Below, in pieces: positions 17,702-25,599 of a stretch of 64,000 bases of DNA. Positions within the stretch are counted from its first letter, which is position 1; each line of letters begins with the position of its first letter. The translations under genes were made by a program, and so were the position numbers. Under the pieces are notes generated by a model. That model was not told the DNA's origin and did not search any database. It saw only the letters and a list, made by a program, of their open reading frames with translations. Origin of the DNA: Lachnospiraceae bacterium (GTDB taxonomy: Bacteria; Bacillota; Clostridia; Lachnospirales; Lachnospiraceae); assembly GCA_910576125.1 (NCBI GenBank), contig CAJTHM010000019.1, positions 62,001 to 126,000 on the forward strand, read 5' to 3'.

Positions 17702-18403
17702 CTATTTTTCCGAATGCCTCTCATGCACCCGCCTGGCCAGATACAGCGCAGGGGTATCCAGCAGAGAGGTGAAGATATAAATGACATAGCTGGAGACAAA
17801 GATTGACAAAAGCGTCCCCATGTCATAGGTGCCGTAAAACGCGAACAGCGTAAAGAGCAGCGTGTTCAGCAGCTGGCTGATCAGCGTGGAACCGTTGTTC
17901 CGAAGCCAGAGGAATCTGCGCCTGTCGCCGGTCTTTTTCTCCGTGAAAGCCCACCACTTATGGTAGAGCCACACATCGAACATCTGGCTGATGGCATAGA
18001 CGATGAAAGAGGAAATCAGCATCCTGGGAGTGCTGGAGAAGATTTCCCGGATGGCCCCCATGGCCCAGTCGCTCTCGGCGGGTATGTACAGAAGCCAGCT
18101 CTGGCTCAGCAGCAGGAAGAACAGGGAGGTGAACATGCCGATCCATACGGCCCTGTTCGCCGCTTTCTTTCCCTCACATTCGGAGAGGATGTCCGTGATC
18201 AGAAAGGTGACGGCAAAGAGCACATTGCCCAATGTCTGCTCCATGCCGAAAGCATTGATGAGCAGCAGCGCCTCGATGTTGGCCAGTATGGTCGCGATGG
18301 CGGACACGCAGTAGAGCCCCGACTTTCCAAAAAAACGATAAGAAATAATTGCCATTGAAAAAATAAAAACAACGGATCCTAAAAGTAATAATTCATTTGT
18401 CAT
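17702..18403 (-). CDS. yhhQ: Queuosine precursor transporter (YhhQ/VUT family)
   Basis: 233-aa integral membrane protein with about six hydrophobic segments. The family features VLFAVTFLITDILSECEGKKAANRA and FDVWLYHKWW are present. Known members import preQ0, preQ1 or queuine for tRNA queuosine modification. It is the second gene after the radical-SAM gene, and its ATG overlaps or abuts that gene's stop, so translation is probably coupled. A GTG 9 bp upstream is an alternative start. Confidence 0.88.
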   Translation of the reverse strand: MTNELLLLGSVVFIFSMAIISYRFFGKSGLYCVSAIATILANIEALLLINAFGMEQTLGNVLFAVTFLITDILSECEGKKAANRAVWIGMFTSLFFLLLSQSWLLYIPAESDWAMGAIREIFSSTPRMLISSFIVYAISQMFDVWLYHKWWAFTEKKTGDRRRFLWLRNNGSTLISQLLNTLLFTLFAFYGTYDMGTLLSIFVSSYVIYIFTSLLDTPALYLARRVHERHSEK

Positions 18404-18404
18404 A

Positions 18405-19100
18405 TCAGTCACCTACCCCAAAGTCAGTATTTTGAATCAGAATGTCAACCCTGTCGTTATCCTTGTATTTTGGATAAATCTCTTTCAGAAAGAGATTTAT
18501 CACATGCTCATCCGGCGCCACGTCCGTGGTATTCGGGCACATGATATTGAGACAGATGCGCTCAAAACAGGATAGCCCAAGCGCAATGTCACGTTCCATG
18601 GAGGCGGCGGTCTGCCCCCGGAGGCCGAAGAGGAAATTGGCTTCATCGAAGTCCTGGCTGATCAGGGAGGGGTCTTTCTCGGGAATCCCCTTTTTCAGTA
18701 CATTCTCCCGGAAATCCCAGTCGAAAGTCTCCAGCCCCAGCTTCAGCTTTAACCGGAAGTCAGAGAATTCTTCCCTGAGGGAGGAAATCCTGTTCCGATA
18801 GAGGTAGTGGGATTCAAAATGGATGGTGGAAATCTTTTTTTCGCGGCAGATCTGTCTGATGAGTGCCATAGTCCGGGAGTCGAGTTCGAAGACAGAGCCG
18901 CTGTTGATGACTTCCAAATCGCCGAATTCGCCGGTGACCTTGTCCAGTACCTGGCTGTTCAAGGTAAAATTGGCGTCTTCATCGGCGCATTTGTCGGTGT
19001 GGTAATCGCAGAACGTGCATTTTTGGTAGATGCATCCCCTGCCGCGCAGAAGGACGATCTCCCTTTTTCTTTTTTCCAGAATTTTACTATATCTTTCCAT
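18405..19100 (-). CDS. Radical SAM protein, possible queuine lyase (QueL-like)
   Basis: 231 aa from the ATG at 19100. The cluster motif is CIYQKCTFCDYH near residue 22, spaced C-x4-C-x2-C. Later stretches (INSGSVFEL, LKLGLETFDWDFRENVLKKG, NIMCPNTTDVAPDEHVINLF) look like a compact radical-SAM barrel. Directly coupled to the YhhQ transporter, it could be the queuine-salvage radical SAM enzyme described in Clostridioides; the assignment rests on context and fold. A start 90 bp upstream is possible but would lie inside the leader terminator. Confidence 0.6.
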   Translation of the reverse strand: MERYSKILEKRKREIVLLRGRGCIYQKCTFCDYHTDKCADEDANFTLNSQVLDKVTGEFGDLEVINSGSVFELDSRTMALIRQICREKKISTIHFESHYLYRNRISSLREEFSDFRLKLKLGLETFDWDFRENVLKKGIPEKDPSLISQDFDEANFLFGLRGQTAASMERDIALGLSCFERICLNIMCPNTTDVAPDEHVINLFLKEIYPKYKDNDRVDILIQNTDFGVGD

Positions 19101-19220
19101 AATAATAAAAGCGTCCCTAAAGGACGCCTCAGGGCATACTTTGCCCCTTTGCTCCTTAGTTTTGTTTGAGGAAATCAGAGTGATTTCCAAGGCAGGATGG
19201 TTTCGAACTGCCCAGACCTT
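19101..19220 (-). promoter_or_regulatory. Structured 5' leader with intrinsic terminator, candidate riboswitch
   Basis: Read on the minus strand, the leader has hairpins GGCAG/CTGCC, GGAAATCA-CTC-TGATTTCC and GGGCA-AAGTA-TGCCC. The last element is the terminator GCGTCC-TTTAG-GGACGC followed by TTTTATTATT right at the start codon (19101-19127). An internal CTAAGGAGC can pair with the 5' side of the terminator (GCGTCCTTTAG, two bulges) as an anti-terminator, or with an upstream CCTTGG that would sequester it. ACAAAACTAAGG resembles the A-rich tail of preQ1-I riboswitches, but I cannot fold the full consensus. Confidence 0.55.
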
Positions 19221-19248
19221 ATTATAGCACGATATATTCTGTTGTCAA
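19221..19248 (-). promoter_or_regulatory. Consensus promoter of the queuosine-salvage operon
   Basis: Perfect TTGACA (19243-19248 complement) and TATAAT (19221-19226 complement) with a 16-bp spacer, driving the leader and the radical-SAM/yhhQ pair. Confidence 0.85.
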
Positions 19249-19369
19249 TGGGGCAAAAAAATTTTCTGCGATGCCGGAGGAGCTGCGCTGCGGTTCAGGG
19301 CTGATTCCGGGAGGAACAAAAGACAGGCCTTTCACATATGATATAAAAAAGGTGCGCGGAGGCGGGACT

Positions 19370-19693
19370 ATGGCTTTGGTGGTGATGGACGCCGGACATG
19401 GCGGAAACAATCCGGGGGCGGTGTATCAGGGCAGGCAGGAGAAAGATGATGCATTGGCGCTGACCCTGGCGGTGGGACAGATTCTGGAGGAGAGCGGGGT
19501 GGAGGTGTACTATACCAGGACAACGGATATATATGAGGCTCCGGAGCAGAAGGCGCAGGAGGGGAATGCGGTGCGGGGGGATTATTTCGTGTCCATCCAT
19601 CGCAACTCCAGTCCCTATCCCAACCAGTATACGGGGTCTTATGTTATTATAGTGTCGAGTTGGTGGAAAGCCAGAAAAATCACAATGTCATGA
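19370..19693 (+). pseudogene. N-acetylmuramoyl-L-alanine amidase, CwlD-like, 3' truncated
   Basis: Starts as a normal Amidase_3 enzyme (MALVVMDAGHGGNNPGAVYQ, then VEVYYTRTTD and DYFVSIHRNSSPYPNQYTG), with the zinc His and Glu positions visible. Family similarity stops after NQYTG near 19640, and the frame runs into foreign sequence (SYVIIVSSWWKARKITMS) and a stop. About half of the catalytic domain is missing. The break coincides with the start of the mobile mosaic, so it is probably an insertion or deletion boundary. The rest of the gene is not in this window. Confidence 0.8.
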
Positions 19694-19803
19694 TGCCGGG
19701 GGCAAAACATTGCATTGTCCTGGCCGTCATAACCGCCATCTGTAACCAGAATGATTTCTTCTTCGGATTTTTCCATTTGGGAAAGGGTGGGAATCTTGTT
19801 GTA
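19639..19803 (-). pseudogene. Transposase remnant
   Basis: An open stretch of 54 codons on the minus strand contains IILVTDGGYDGQDNA, resembling the catalytic-Asp strand (DGAY/DGGY) of DDE transposases. Neither end of a full transposase nor terminal repeats are visible. The identification is weak. Confidence 0.35.
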
Positions 19804-19884
19804 AGTACAAGCCTTTTTTTGTATAATTAGGATGTGGCAGAAGAATACATCTCATATCGTTTATCATAGAATTTAGGATTCGGG

Positions 19885-20078
19885 GTGATAAAGTGCAGGG
19901 CGGTACAAAGCGGACACAGGAGATTGACGTGGCAAGCCCTCCGTCCAGAGGACACCACAGCGGCAGAAGTCCCATTGACTGATGTGACAATCGAAAATGT
20001 GCTGGCGGATAATCTGTATAACGACTTGAACTTTATTGTCAATAATAAGTTGATGATTCTCCAATCAGGCGATAGCAG
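19885..20078 (+). pseudogene. Fragment resembling Rpn/PD-(D/E)XK transposase-nuclease family
   Basis: Contains DVTIENVLADNLYNDLNFIVNNKLMIL, similar to the LYNDLGF...LMILVEAQS start of Rpn-family proteins. It breaks off before the EAQS catalytic strand and runs into the MATE fragment. A short degraded piece only. Confidence 0.3.
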
Positions 20079-20080
20079 GT

Positions 20081-20425
20081 ATGGGGATTGCGAAAAAGAT
20101 TGATATGCTTGCATTTACCATTGCAAACGGGATGACAAAGGGGGTGCTTCCGCTGATTGGCTATACTTATGTCGCAAACAAACGTAAGCGTATGCGTTCT
20201 GTGATGAAAACGGCATTTATATATAGTGTGGCTGTTGCTCTTGCAGGGGCAGTATTGCTATTTGTCTGTGCAGTTCCGGTGGTAAAAGGGTTTATTGACG
20301 ATAAAGAGACGGTTGCATACGGTCAGCATTTCCTCAGGATTATCTGTATTACCTGCCCGGCAGTTTCTGTAACGATGATGATTACATCTGTTTTTCAGGC
20401 TACCGGGCAAAAACGAGACCGATGA
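20081..20425 (+). pseudogene. MATE-family efflux protein fragment
   Basis: About 114 residues from the middle of a multidrug and toxin extrusion transporter: GIAKKIDMLAFTIANGMTKGVLPLIGY, a membrane helix near 45-68, then CPAVSVTMMITSVFQATGQK. The start and the C-terminal half are missing. After GQK the family sequence continues in another frame (RPMILSLA) and ends at once. Non-functional. Confidence 0.7.
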
Positions 20426-20464
20426 TCCTGTCATTAGCCTAGAAGATTTGTAATTATGTGAAAA

Positions 20465-20514
20465 AAGACTCCTTTCTGATGAAATTGAAAAATTCTGATC
20501 AGGAAGGAGTTTTT
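20465..20514 (+). terminator. Hairpin terminator
   Basis: AAGACTCCTTTCTGAT pairs with ATCAGGAAGGAGTTTTT (one mismatch), ending in a T run. Confidence 0.65.
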
Positions 20515-20538
20515 GCTATGGAAGAAGGGAAATGAAGA

Positions 20539-20588
20539 TTTGCTTTTCCGAAGCCGTGCACCGCCATGGCCGGTTTTGGAAAAGCAAA
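20539..20588. repeat. 11-bp perfect inverted repeat upstream of a recombinase operon
   Basis: TTTGCTTTTCC (20539-20549) and GGAAAAGCAAA (20578-20588) with 28 bp between. It has no T tail, so it is unlikely to be a terminator. A regulatory or recombination-end role is possible. Confidence 0.5.
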
Positions 20589-20672
20589 AATAAGCCAAAA
20601 GCCGGTTGTCATAGGACGGGCCGATAAAATAATAAAATAAACCGGACAGGTAATTTGTTATACAGAAAGGGG

Positions 20673-20951
20673 ATGCGGAATTTGAATTTGACGAAGGAAG
20701 CGCTCGACAAGATGGCGGCAGTGGACATACGGACAGTGGACATTTCCACATTGACAGACTTAAGGGATATAGAGATAGACACTTCGATGCCCGTGGAAAA
20801 GAAGTTGGAAGCCTTTGCCGGACAGACGGCAAATGTCTATTGTAACCGTATCGGAGACTATGTGGTAAAGGTCAGGTTCCAGGAAAATGGAGCCAGTATT
20901 GATGATAAGATGGCGGAATATCTGCGCAGGCTATCGGAAATCTACATATAG
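20673..20951 (+). CDS. Small conserved accessory protein (DUF6870-like)
   Basis: 92 aa. NLTKEALDKMAAVDIRTVDISTLTDLRDIEID and a C-terminal DKMAEYLRRLSEIY match small proteins often found beside clostridial recombinases; the domain name is from memory and unverified. The start is uncertain: the ATG at 20673 sits too close to AGGGG, and a TTG at 20685 is better spaced. It precedes the large serine recombinase by about 155 bp. Confidence 0.55.
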   Translation: MRNLNLTKEALDKMAAVDIRTVDISTLTDLRDIEIDTSMPVEKKLEAFAGQTANVYCNRIGDYVVKVRFQENGASIDDKMAEYLRRLSEIYI

Positions 20952-21107
20952 TGAGCAGAAATGAGCATTGGTTAGACGCCCATTTCCGTGTTTGGACTAA
21001 TCAATTCAAAAGGATAAAAATTTTGGTGAATGCACTGACGGCTTTTTGGAAGCTTATTTTGAAGAACAGGAAGCGGAAACCAGTAACCAAAAGCAGGGAG
21101 TGATACT

Positions 21108-22847
21108 ATGAAAGAAAATTCATATTTCTATACAGCCATGTATCTGCGGTTATCCAAAGACGACAAGGCCGTCTTTGATGACGACAATCTCGGAGAAGCG
21201 GCAGGTAAAAATGGCGAATCTAAAGCCGAGAGCAACAGCATAGGCAGTCAAAGGGAGATGATCCGCTCTTTCATAAAAGAACAGGCGGATATGGAACTTT
21301 ATGACAGTTATGTGGACGACGGCTTTTCCGGCAGCAATTACGACAGACCGGAATTTAAGAGGATGATGTGCGATATAGAGGCGGGGAGGGTAAACTGCGT
21401 TGTTGTGAAAGACTTGTCCCGTTTTGGGCGTGATTACATAGAGACCGGGAGATATCTGGAAAAGGTATTCCCGGTTCTTGGGGTGCGGTTTATTGCCCTT
21501 ACGGACCATTATGACAGCTTTTCGGCTGATTGGGGAGAACGCACCATTGTGCTGCCGGTAAAAAATTTCATAAACGATTCCTATTGCCGCGATATTTCAA
21601 CAAAGGTAAAAAGCCAGCTTGCAGTGAAGCGCAGAAAAGGTGAGTGCCTTGCGGCCTTTGCGGTGTACGGCTATCGGAAAGCGCAGAAGGATAAGAACCG
21701 ACTTGTGGTGGACGATTACGCGGCAGGCATTGTACGCAGAATTTATGCATGGAAGATTGAAGGGATGGCAGTCTCCGCCATTGCAGGGAGGCTGAATGAT
21801 CTCCATATCCTGTCTCCCAGGGAATACAAGAAGTCCCTGGGGCTGAATTATCGGGGAGGCTTTTCCGGGGGAAGCAGCTCCGGGTGGAGCAGCCCGTCCG
21901 TCCAGCGGATATTGACCAATGAGGTGTATATAGGTCACCTGGTGCAGGGGAAGACGGAGCGAGTCAGCTATAAGGTAAAGAAATGCGTGGAAAAGCCGGA
22001 AGAGGAATGGATACGGGTAGAAAATACCCATGAGCCCATTATCTCTGCCGATGACTTTGCAATCGTACAGAACCTTTTGCAGGCGGACGGCCGTGTCAGT
22101 CCGGAAAAGAAAGAGCTGAATCCGTTCATGGGCCTTTTGTTCTGCGGGGACTGCAAAGAGCAGATGGTGAGACGGGTCAACCGGTACAAAGGGGCAGAAA
22201 AAGTGTATTATATCTGTTCTACCAAGAACCGGGGGGAGGGGTGCAGCCGCCACAGCATAGAGGAAAACATGCTGAAAGGGCTGGCCGGAACCGTTGTCCG
22301 CCAGTATGCCAATGATTTTCTGGAGCAGGAGAAGCTGTTCGGGCAGGCACAGGACCGGGAGGCCAATCTGCAGGCGGTCATCAGTTTTAATAAGGAAATC
22401 GCACGTCTGAAACAGGAGCAGGACAAATATTATAGCCTGTGTGCCCGCCTTTACGAGGATTTGAGGGAAGGGGTCATTACAAAAGAAGAATTTGAAAGGC
22501 TTCATAATGGGTTTCAGAAGAAGGCAGAGAGTCTGACAGCCGCGGAGGAGAAGCAGGAGCAGCTTGTCCGCGAGATGTTCAAGGCAGGTGTGCTCAGTGC
22601 AGGGCGGCTTGCGGCATTTAAGGAATCCCTGAAACTGACGGAGATAGACCGTCATACCCTGGCAAGCCTTGTGAAAAGAATTTGGGTATATGAGGGAAAG
22701 CGGGTGGAAATCGAGTTCTATTTTACCGATCGGTATCAGGCGATGAAAGACTATAATAATGGCATTGCTCCAGGCGTTGCGGCAGCCTCCCGGCGGACAG
22801 AAAGTCAGGAAAGGACTGCCCTTGCAGAAACGGGGATGGGGGTGTGA
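21108..22847 (+). CDS. Large serine recombinase (TndX/TnpX-like)
   Basis: 579 aa. The N-terminal resolvase domain carries the catalytic serine in YLRLSKDD (Ser near residue 15) and the arginine motif KDLSRFGRDYIETGRYLE near 103. The recombinase domain (YGYRKAQ, SVQRILTNEVYIGHLVQGK) follows from about 190. A zinc ribbon (LFCGDCKEQMVRRVNRY...YYICS) lies near 345, then a coiled coil and the terminal DUF4368-like part. Such enzymes excise and integrate clostridial transposons. The ATG follows AGGGAGTGATACT. The truncated recombinase gene starts 2 bp after its stop. Confidence 0.92.
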   Translation: MKENSYFYTAMYLRLSKDDKAVFDDDNLGEAAGKNGESKAESNSIGSQREMIRSFIKEQADMELYDSYVDDGFSGSNYDRPEFKRMMCDIEAGRVNCVVVKDLSRFGRDYIETGRYLEKVFPVLGVRFIALTDHYDSFSADWGERTIVLPVKNFINDSYCRDISTKVKSQLAVKRRKGECLAAFAVYGYRKAQKDKNRLVVDDYAAGIVRRIYAWKIEGMAVSAIAGRLNDLHILSPREYKKSLGLNYRGGFSGGSSSGWSSPSVQRILTNEVYIGHLVQGKTERVSYKVKKCVEKPEEEWIRVENTHEPIISADDFAIVQNLLQADGRVSPEKKELNPFMGLLFCGDCKEQMVRRVNRYKGAEKVYYICSTKNRGEGCSRHSIEENMLKGLAGTVVRQYANDFLEQEKLFGQAQDREANLQAVISFNKEIARLKQEQDKYYSLCARLYEDLREGVITKEEFERLHNGFQKKAESLTAAEEKQEQLVREMFKAGVLSAGRLAAFKESLKLTEIDRHTLASLVKRIWVYEGKRVEIEFYFTDRYQAMKDYNNGIAPGVAAASRRTESQERTALAETGMGV

Positions 22848-22848
22848 T

Positions 22849-23100
22849 ATGGGCAGGATATCAAAACGCATACATGTTTCCGGTGGTATGGGGCAGGGAA
22901 AGATGCGGGGAGAGAAATATTATAGGGCAGGGCTCTATGCAAGGCTGTCCTCGGATCAGGATCCGAAAAAGAATGAATCCCAGGCTGGCCCGCAGAGCAG
23001 CCTTGAGACGCAGATGCATATTGCGGAGAAATATGTAGAGGACTGGAATCGGCATCATAGGGACAGAATCGAGATTGTGGGCCGATATATGGATATGTAA
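22849..23100 (+). pseudogene. Second serine recombinase, only the N-terminus remains
   Basis: 83 residues. YYRAGLYARLSSDQDPKKNES contains the catalytic serine and SSLETQMHIAEKYVEDW follows as in the family. The sequence stops at GRYMDM where a full protein would run on for over 400 residues. The downstream DNA is unrelated, so the rest was deleted. Confidence 0.8.
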
Positions 23101-23154
23101 AACCGCATTTTGATACAATCGGCTCCAGGAAAATATGCGAAAAACGCTTGAAAT

Positions 23155-23198
23155 AAAGGCTTTCGGCAGATTCGATAATTTGCCGGAAGCCTTTTCTT
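23155..23198 (+). terminator. Terminator after the truncated recombinase
   Basis: AAAGGCTTTCGGCA (23155-23168) pairs with TGCCGGAAGCCTTTT (23181-23195), with a T-rich tail. Confidence 0.75.
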
Positions 23199-23665
23199 TT
23201 TATGTTCTGAAACGGTGGACAGCCATCGAGATGCAATTTGAACCCCTCCAGCCGATTTGAACCCCCTTGCGAGGCAAAATAAAAAAGTATAAATCCCGAA
23301 TCAATGGGATTTTACACCGTTTTCATAAGGTCCGGCAGGAGCCTTTTCTGCTCATCGGTCATTGGCACCGGCTCATCCCCTTCAGCAAAGAATTGCGTCA
23401 AGACTCTGCCAAATGCCCGGCAGACCGATTCCAAAGCAGGAAGCGCTGGCGCATTACATCCGCAACATGCATTACGCGCTGCTGACGCTGAAGACGGATG
23501 GGGCGGTGTCCAGTCTGGTTTCATTGGATAGGGGGCATAGTAATTATGGGAAAGAATCAGCATGTAACGCCACATAAAGATGGTGGACGGCAAGTTAAAG
23601 GTGAGAATAATTTACGGGCAACAGTTAGGACGAATACACAGGCGGAAGAAATGGGGATAGAGACA
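23199..23665. other. Stretch without an intact gene
   Basis: Only short frames are present. A plus-strand piece (IPKQEALAHYIRNMHYALLTLKTDG) and a minus-strand piece (FFAEGDEPVPMTDEQKRLLPDL) look like protein-coding debris, but I recognise neither. Confidence 0.4.
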
Positions 23666-23760
23666 AGCCTGCAGAGCATATTTTGTTCTGTGGGCTGTTT
23701 TTTATTTCCATACCCCTCAAAACGGCCTCCAAATCTCCATATAGTGAGGATGTGCTGACA

Positions 23761-24168
23761 GTGACAGATGAACAGAAAGAAAAGATTATCCGTTTCCGCA
23801 GCATGGGGCGCGGCTATGCAGACATAGGGAAGGAACTTGGCATTTCCAAGGATACCGTCAAGAGCTTCTGCCGCAGGAACAGCCTCACCTCTGCGGACAT
23901 CCTGGTAACAGACGATAAGGACAGATGCCGCGAATGCGGCGTGAAGATAAAGCAGCGGCCGAAGATGAAAAAGCAGGTGTTCTGCTGCAAAGCCTGCAGG
24001 GAAAAGTGGTGGACGGAACATCCGGAGCGGATCAGGCAGAAAGCGGTCTATGAATTTACCTGTGTGAAATGCGGGAAGGCGTTCACTGCCTATGGGAATA
24101 AGAAGCGGAAATACTGCTCCCATGAATGCTACATAGCCGACCGGTTCGGAGGTGACGGGAATGGATGA
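23761..24168 (+). CDS. HTH and zinc-finger protein of the recombinase cassette
   Basis: 135 aa. A sigma-70-region-4-like HTH (IIRFRSMGRGYADIGKELGISKDTVKSFCRR, residues 8-38) is followed by two treble-clef-like cysteine clusters (CRECGVKIKQRPKMKKQVFCCKACREKW and CVKCGKAFTAYGNKKRKYCSHEC). Probably a DNA-binding protein controlling or assisting the recombinase. I place the start at GTG after GAGGATGTGCTGACA by comparison with copy 2. Its end overlaps the following 58-aa gene by 8 bp. Confidence 0.8.
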   Translation: MTDEQKEKIIRFRSMGRGYADIGKELGISKDTVKSFCRRNSLTSADILVTDDKDRCRECGVKIKQRPKMKKQVFCCKACREKWWTEHPERIRQKAVYEFTCVKCGKAFTAYGNKKRKYCSHECYIADRFGGDGNG

Positions 24169-24337
24169 GAAAGAATTTGAAGCGGAAAAGCTATATTACA
24201 TTTCCATGTCCATCGCCAGGTCCATGCTCCGGAAAGGCATCATCGACGAGGAAGTATTAGCCATAATTGATACAAAACTTCTGGAAAAATACCGCCCAAT
24301 ATCGGGTACATTACTGGCCGGAAAACCCTTGCTATAA
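24161..24337 (+). CDS. 58-aa SHOCT-like protein
   Basis: MDEKEFEAEKLYYISMSIARSML and KGIIDEEVLAIIDTKLLEKYRPISG form a short helical SHOCT-like domain. It overlaps the upstream HTH gene and precedes the recombinase, as in the second copy at 62705. The function is unknown; its conservation between copies supports a real gene. Confidence 0.75.
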   Translation: MDEKEFEAEKLYYISMSIARSMLRKGIIDEEVLAIIDTKLLEKYRPISGTLLAGKPLL

Positions 24338-24398
24338 AGCCGGTTCAGAGTGATATATGGTAAAGGCAGAAAGAACCTGCCTGGAAGGAAGTGATAAA

Positions 24399-24617
24399 AT
24401 GGCTAAAGTAAACAGGATAGAGCCCAAAATACCGACTCTGAAAAAGCGGCAGAAGGTGGTTTCCGCACAGGTGAGCTATTACAACGAAATGATACAGGCG
24501 AACCCGGAAGGGGAATTTTCTGATACCCCAGGATCAACCATACGTTTTGATAAAGCTGTGCGGGGTGCAGGCAGATTAAGGGGCTGCATAGCGGTTTCTA
24601 TAAAAAGAGATGCATAA
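24399..24617 (+). pseudogene. Serine recombinase 5' fragment lacking the catalytic serine
   Basis: Begins like the gene at 62943 (MAKVNRIEPKIPTLKKRQKV) but lacks exactly 48 bp that encode the AYARVSMETDR segment with the catalytic serine, then resumes at SAQVSYYNEMIQANPE. Similarity ends at 24518 and the frame closes in unrelated sequence at 24617. A matching recombinase 3' end lies at 30182, beyond the cargo genes. Confidence 0.85.
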
Positions 24618-24704
24618 TCCGGGTGACCTGTCCGTTACGGTAAAAAGACAGCGTTCCAGTGAATACAGCTTCCCCCTCTGCCATTACATCCTCACGAATC
24701 ATAT

Positions 24705-25322
24705 TTACTTCATTCTATCAGCTTCGGTTAATTCACGAATCACTCGACAAGGATTCCCGGCCGCCAAACTATGTGGAGGAATACTTCTTGTAACAACACT
24801 TCCTGCACCAATTACGCTTCCTTCTCCAATAGTTACACCACCGCAGACAATAACATTAGCAGCTAACCAACAGTCGTTTCCTATGGTAATCGGTTTCGCA
24901 TATTCCAGATTATAATAACTGCCATCTTCTCGTTGCCTTACATTTCTCTCTTCTGGTAAAAGCGGATGCATTGGAGTTGCTAAGGTAACATTTGGTCCGA
25001 TCATCACGTTATCACCAATATGTACCGGGCATACATCCAGACAGGTGAAGTTAAAATTCGTTCCGCAAAACTTACCAAAGTATGTATTGCATCCATAATC
25101 AAAATAAACAGGCGCCTGAAGACCTGGCAAATTAGGAGTATTGGGAAGTAACTCCCGAAGAACAGCCATACGTTTTTCTGACTCATCTTCATCAATTTGA
25201 TTATATTGTCTGGCTAGTTTTCTTGCTTTTATAAGTAATTTTGTCAGTTCTGAATCAGATGGGTCATACAACATTCCGGCAAGCATTTTTTCTTTTTCGG
25301 TCATTTCGATAATGTCGTCCAT
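24705..25322 (-). CDS. maa: Sugar O-acetyltransferase (maltose/galactoside type)
   Basis: 205 aa. The N-terminal Maa domain (MTEKEKMLAGMLYDPSDSEL) and left-handed beta-helix hexapeptides (IGDNVMIGPNVTLAT, ITIGNDCWLAANVIVCGGVTIGEGSVIGAGSVV) are clear. The catalytic histidine is in TPMHPL near residue 117. Uses acetyl-CoA to acetylate sugars. The start after GGAAGGAGGACGG is strong. It is the only gene of its strand here and appears to be cargo. Confidence 0.93.
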   Translation of the reverse strand: MDDIIEMTEKEKMLAGMLYDPSDSELTKLLIKARKLARQYNQIDEDESEKRMAVLRELLPNTPNLPGLQAPVYFDYGCNTYFGKFCGTNFNFTCLDVCPVHIGDNVMIGPNVTLATPMHPLLPEERNVRQREDGSYYNLEYAKPITIGNDCWLAANVIVCGGVTIGEGSVIGAGSVVTRSIPPHSLAAGNPCRVIRELTEADRMK

Positions 25323-25576
25323 CCGTCCTCCTTCCCCGCTGCCTGTGGGCACATGATTTCAAATACGTTCCCGTCCTCTGTCCTGACAGTGAACAGGCTG
25401 TTCCGCTTGTCTGCGTTCAGGTCGGCAAGGTACGTCCACGATTTCCCGGTCAGGATAAGGGAGCTGTACCGTGCCGCGTGTTCCTGTTTGAGATATTCCG
25501 GAACAGCATGGCTCCGGCGGATTTCGGCTGTGTCGCGGATGACGGGGCTGCGGGGCGTTTCCGGCAGGACATACAA
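25301..25576 (-). pseudogene. TnpV-like chimeric remnant
   Basis: 91 aa. The middle (YLKQEHAARYSSLILTGKSWTYLADLN) resembles TnpV-type transposon proteins, but both ends are unrelated to them (SLFTVRTEDGNVFEIMCP at the C-terminus). It looks like a recombined fragment just upstream of the acetyltransferase. Confidence 0.45.
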
Positions 25577-25599
25577 AATGAACAGACGGGAGGTTATCT

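Larger units (their letters stand above)
23666..24518 (+). repeat. Duplicated recombinase-leader cassette, copy 1
   Basis: Almost identical to 62208-63110: a terminator, an HTH/zinc-finger gene, a 58-aa gene and the start of a serine recombinase in the same spacing. Copy 1 lacks 48 bp inside the recombinase and similarity stops at 24518. Confidence 0.9.

Noticed and set aside
21597..22871. A 424-codon minus-strand frame over the serine recombinase
   Set aside because: Antisense of a gene with clear catalytic and zinc motifs; no domain on the minus strand.
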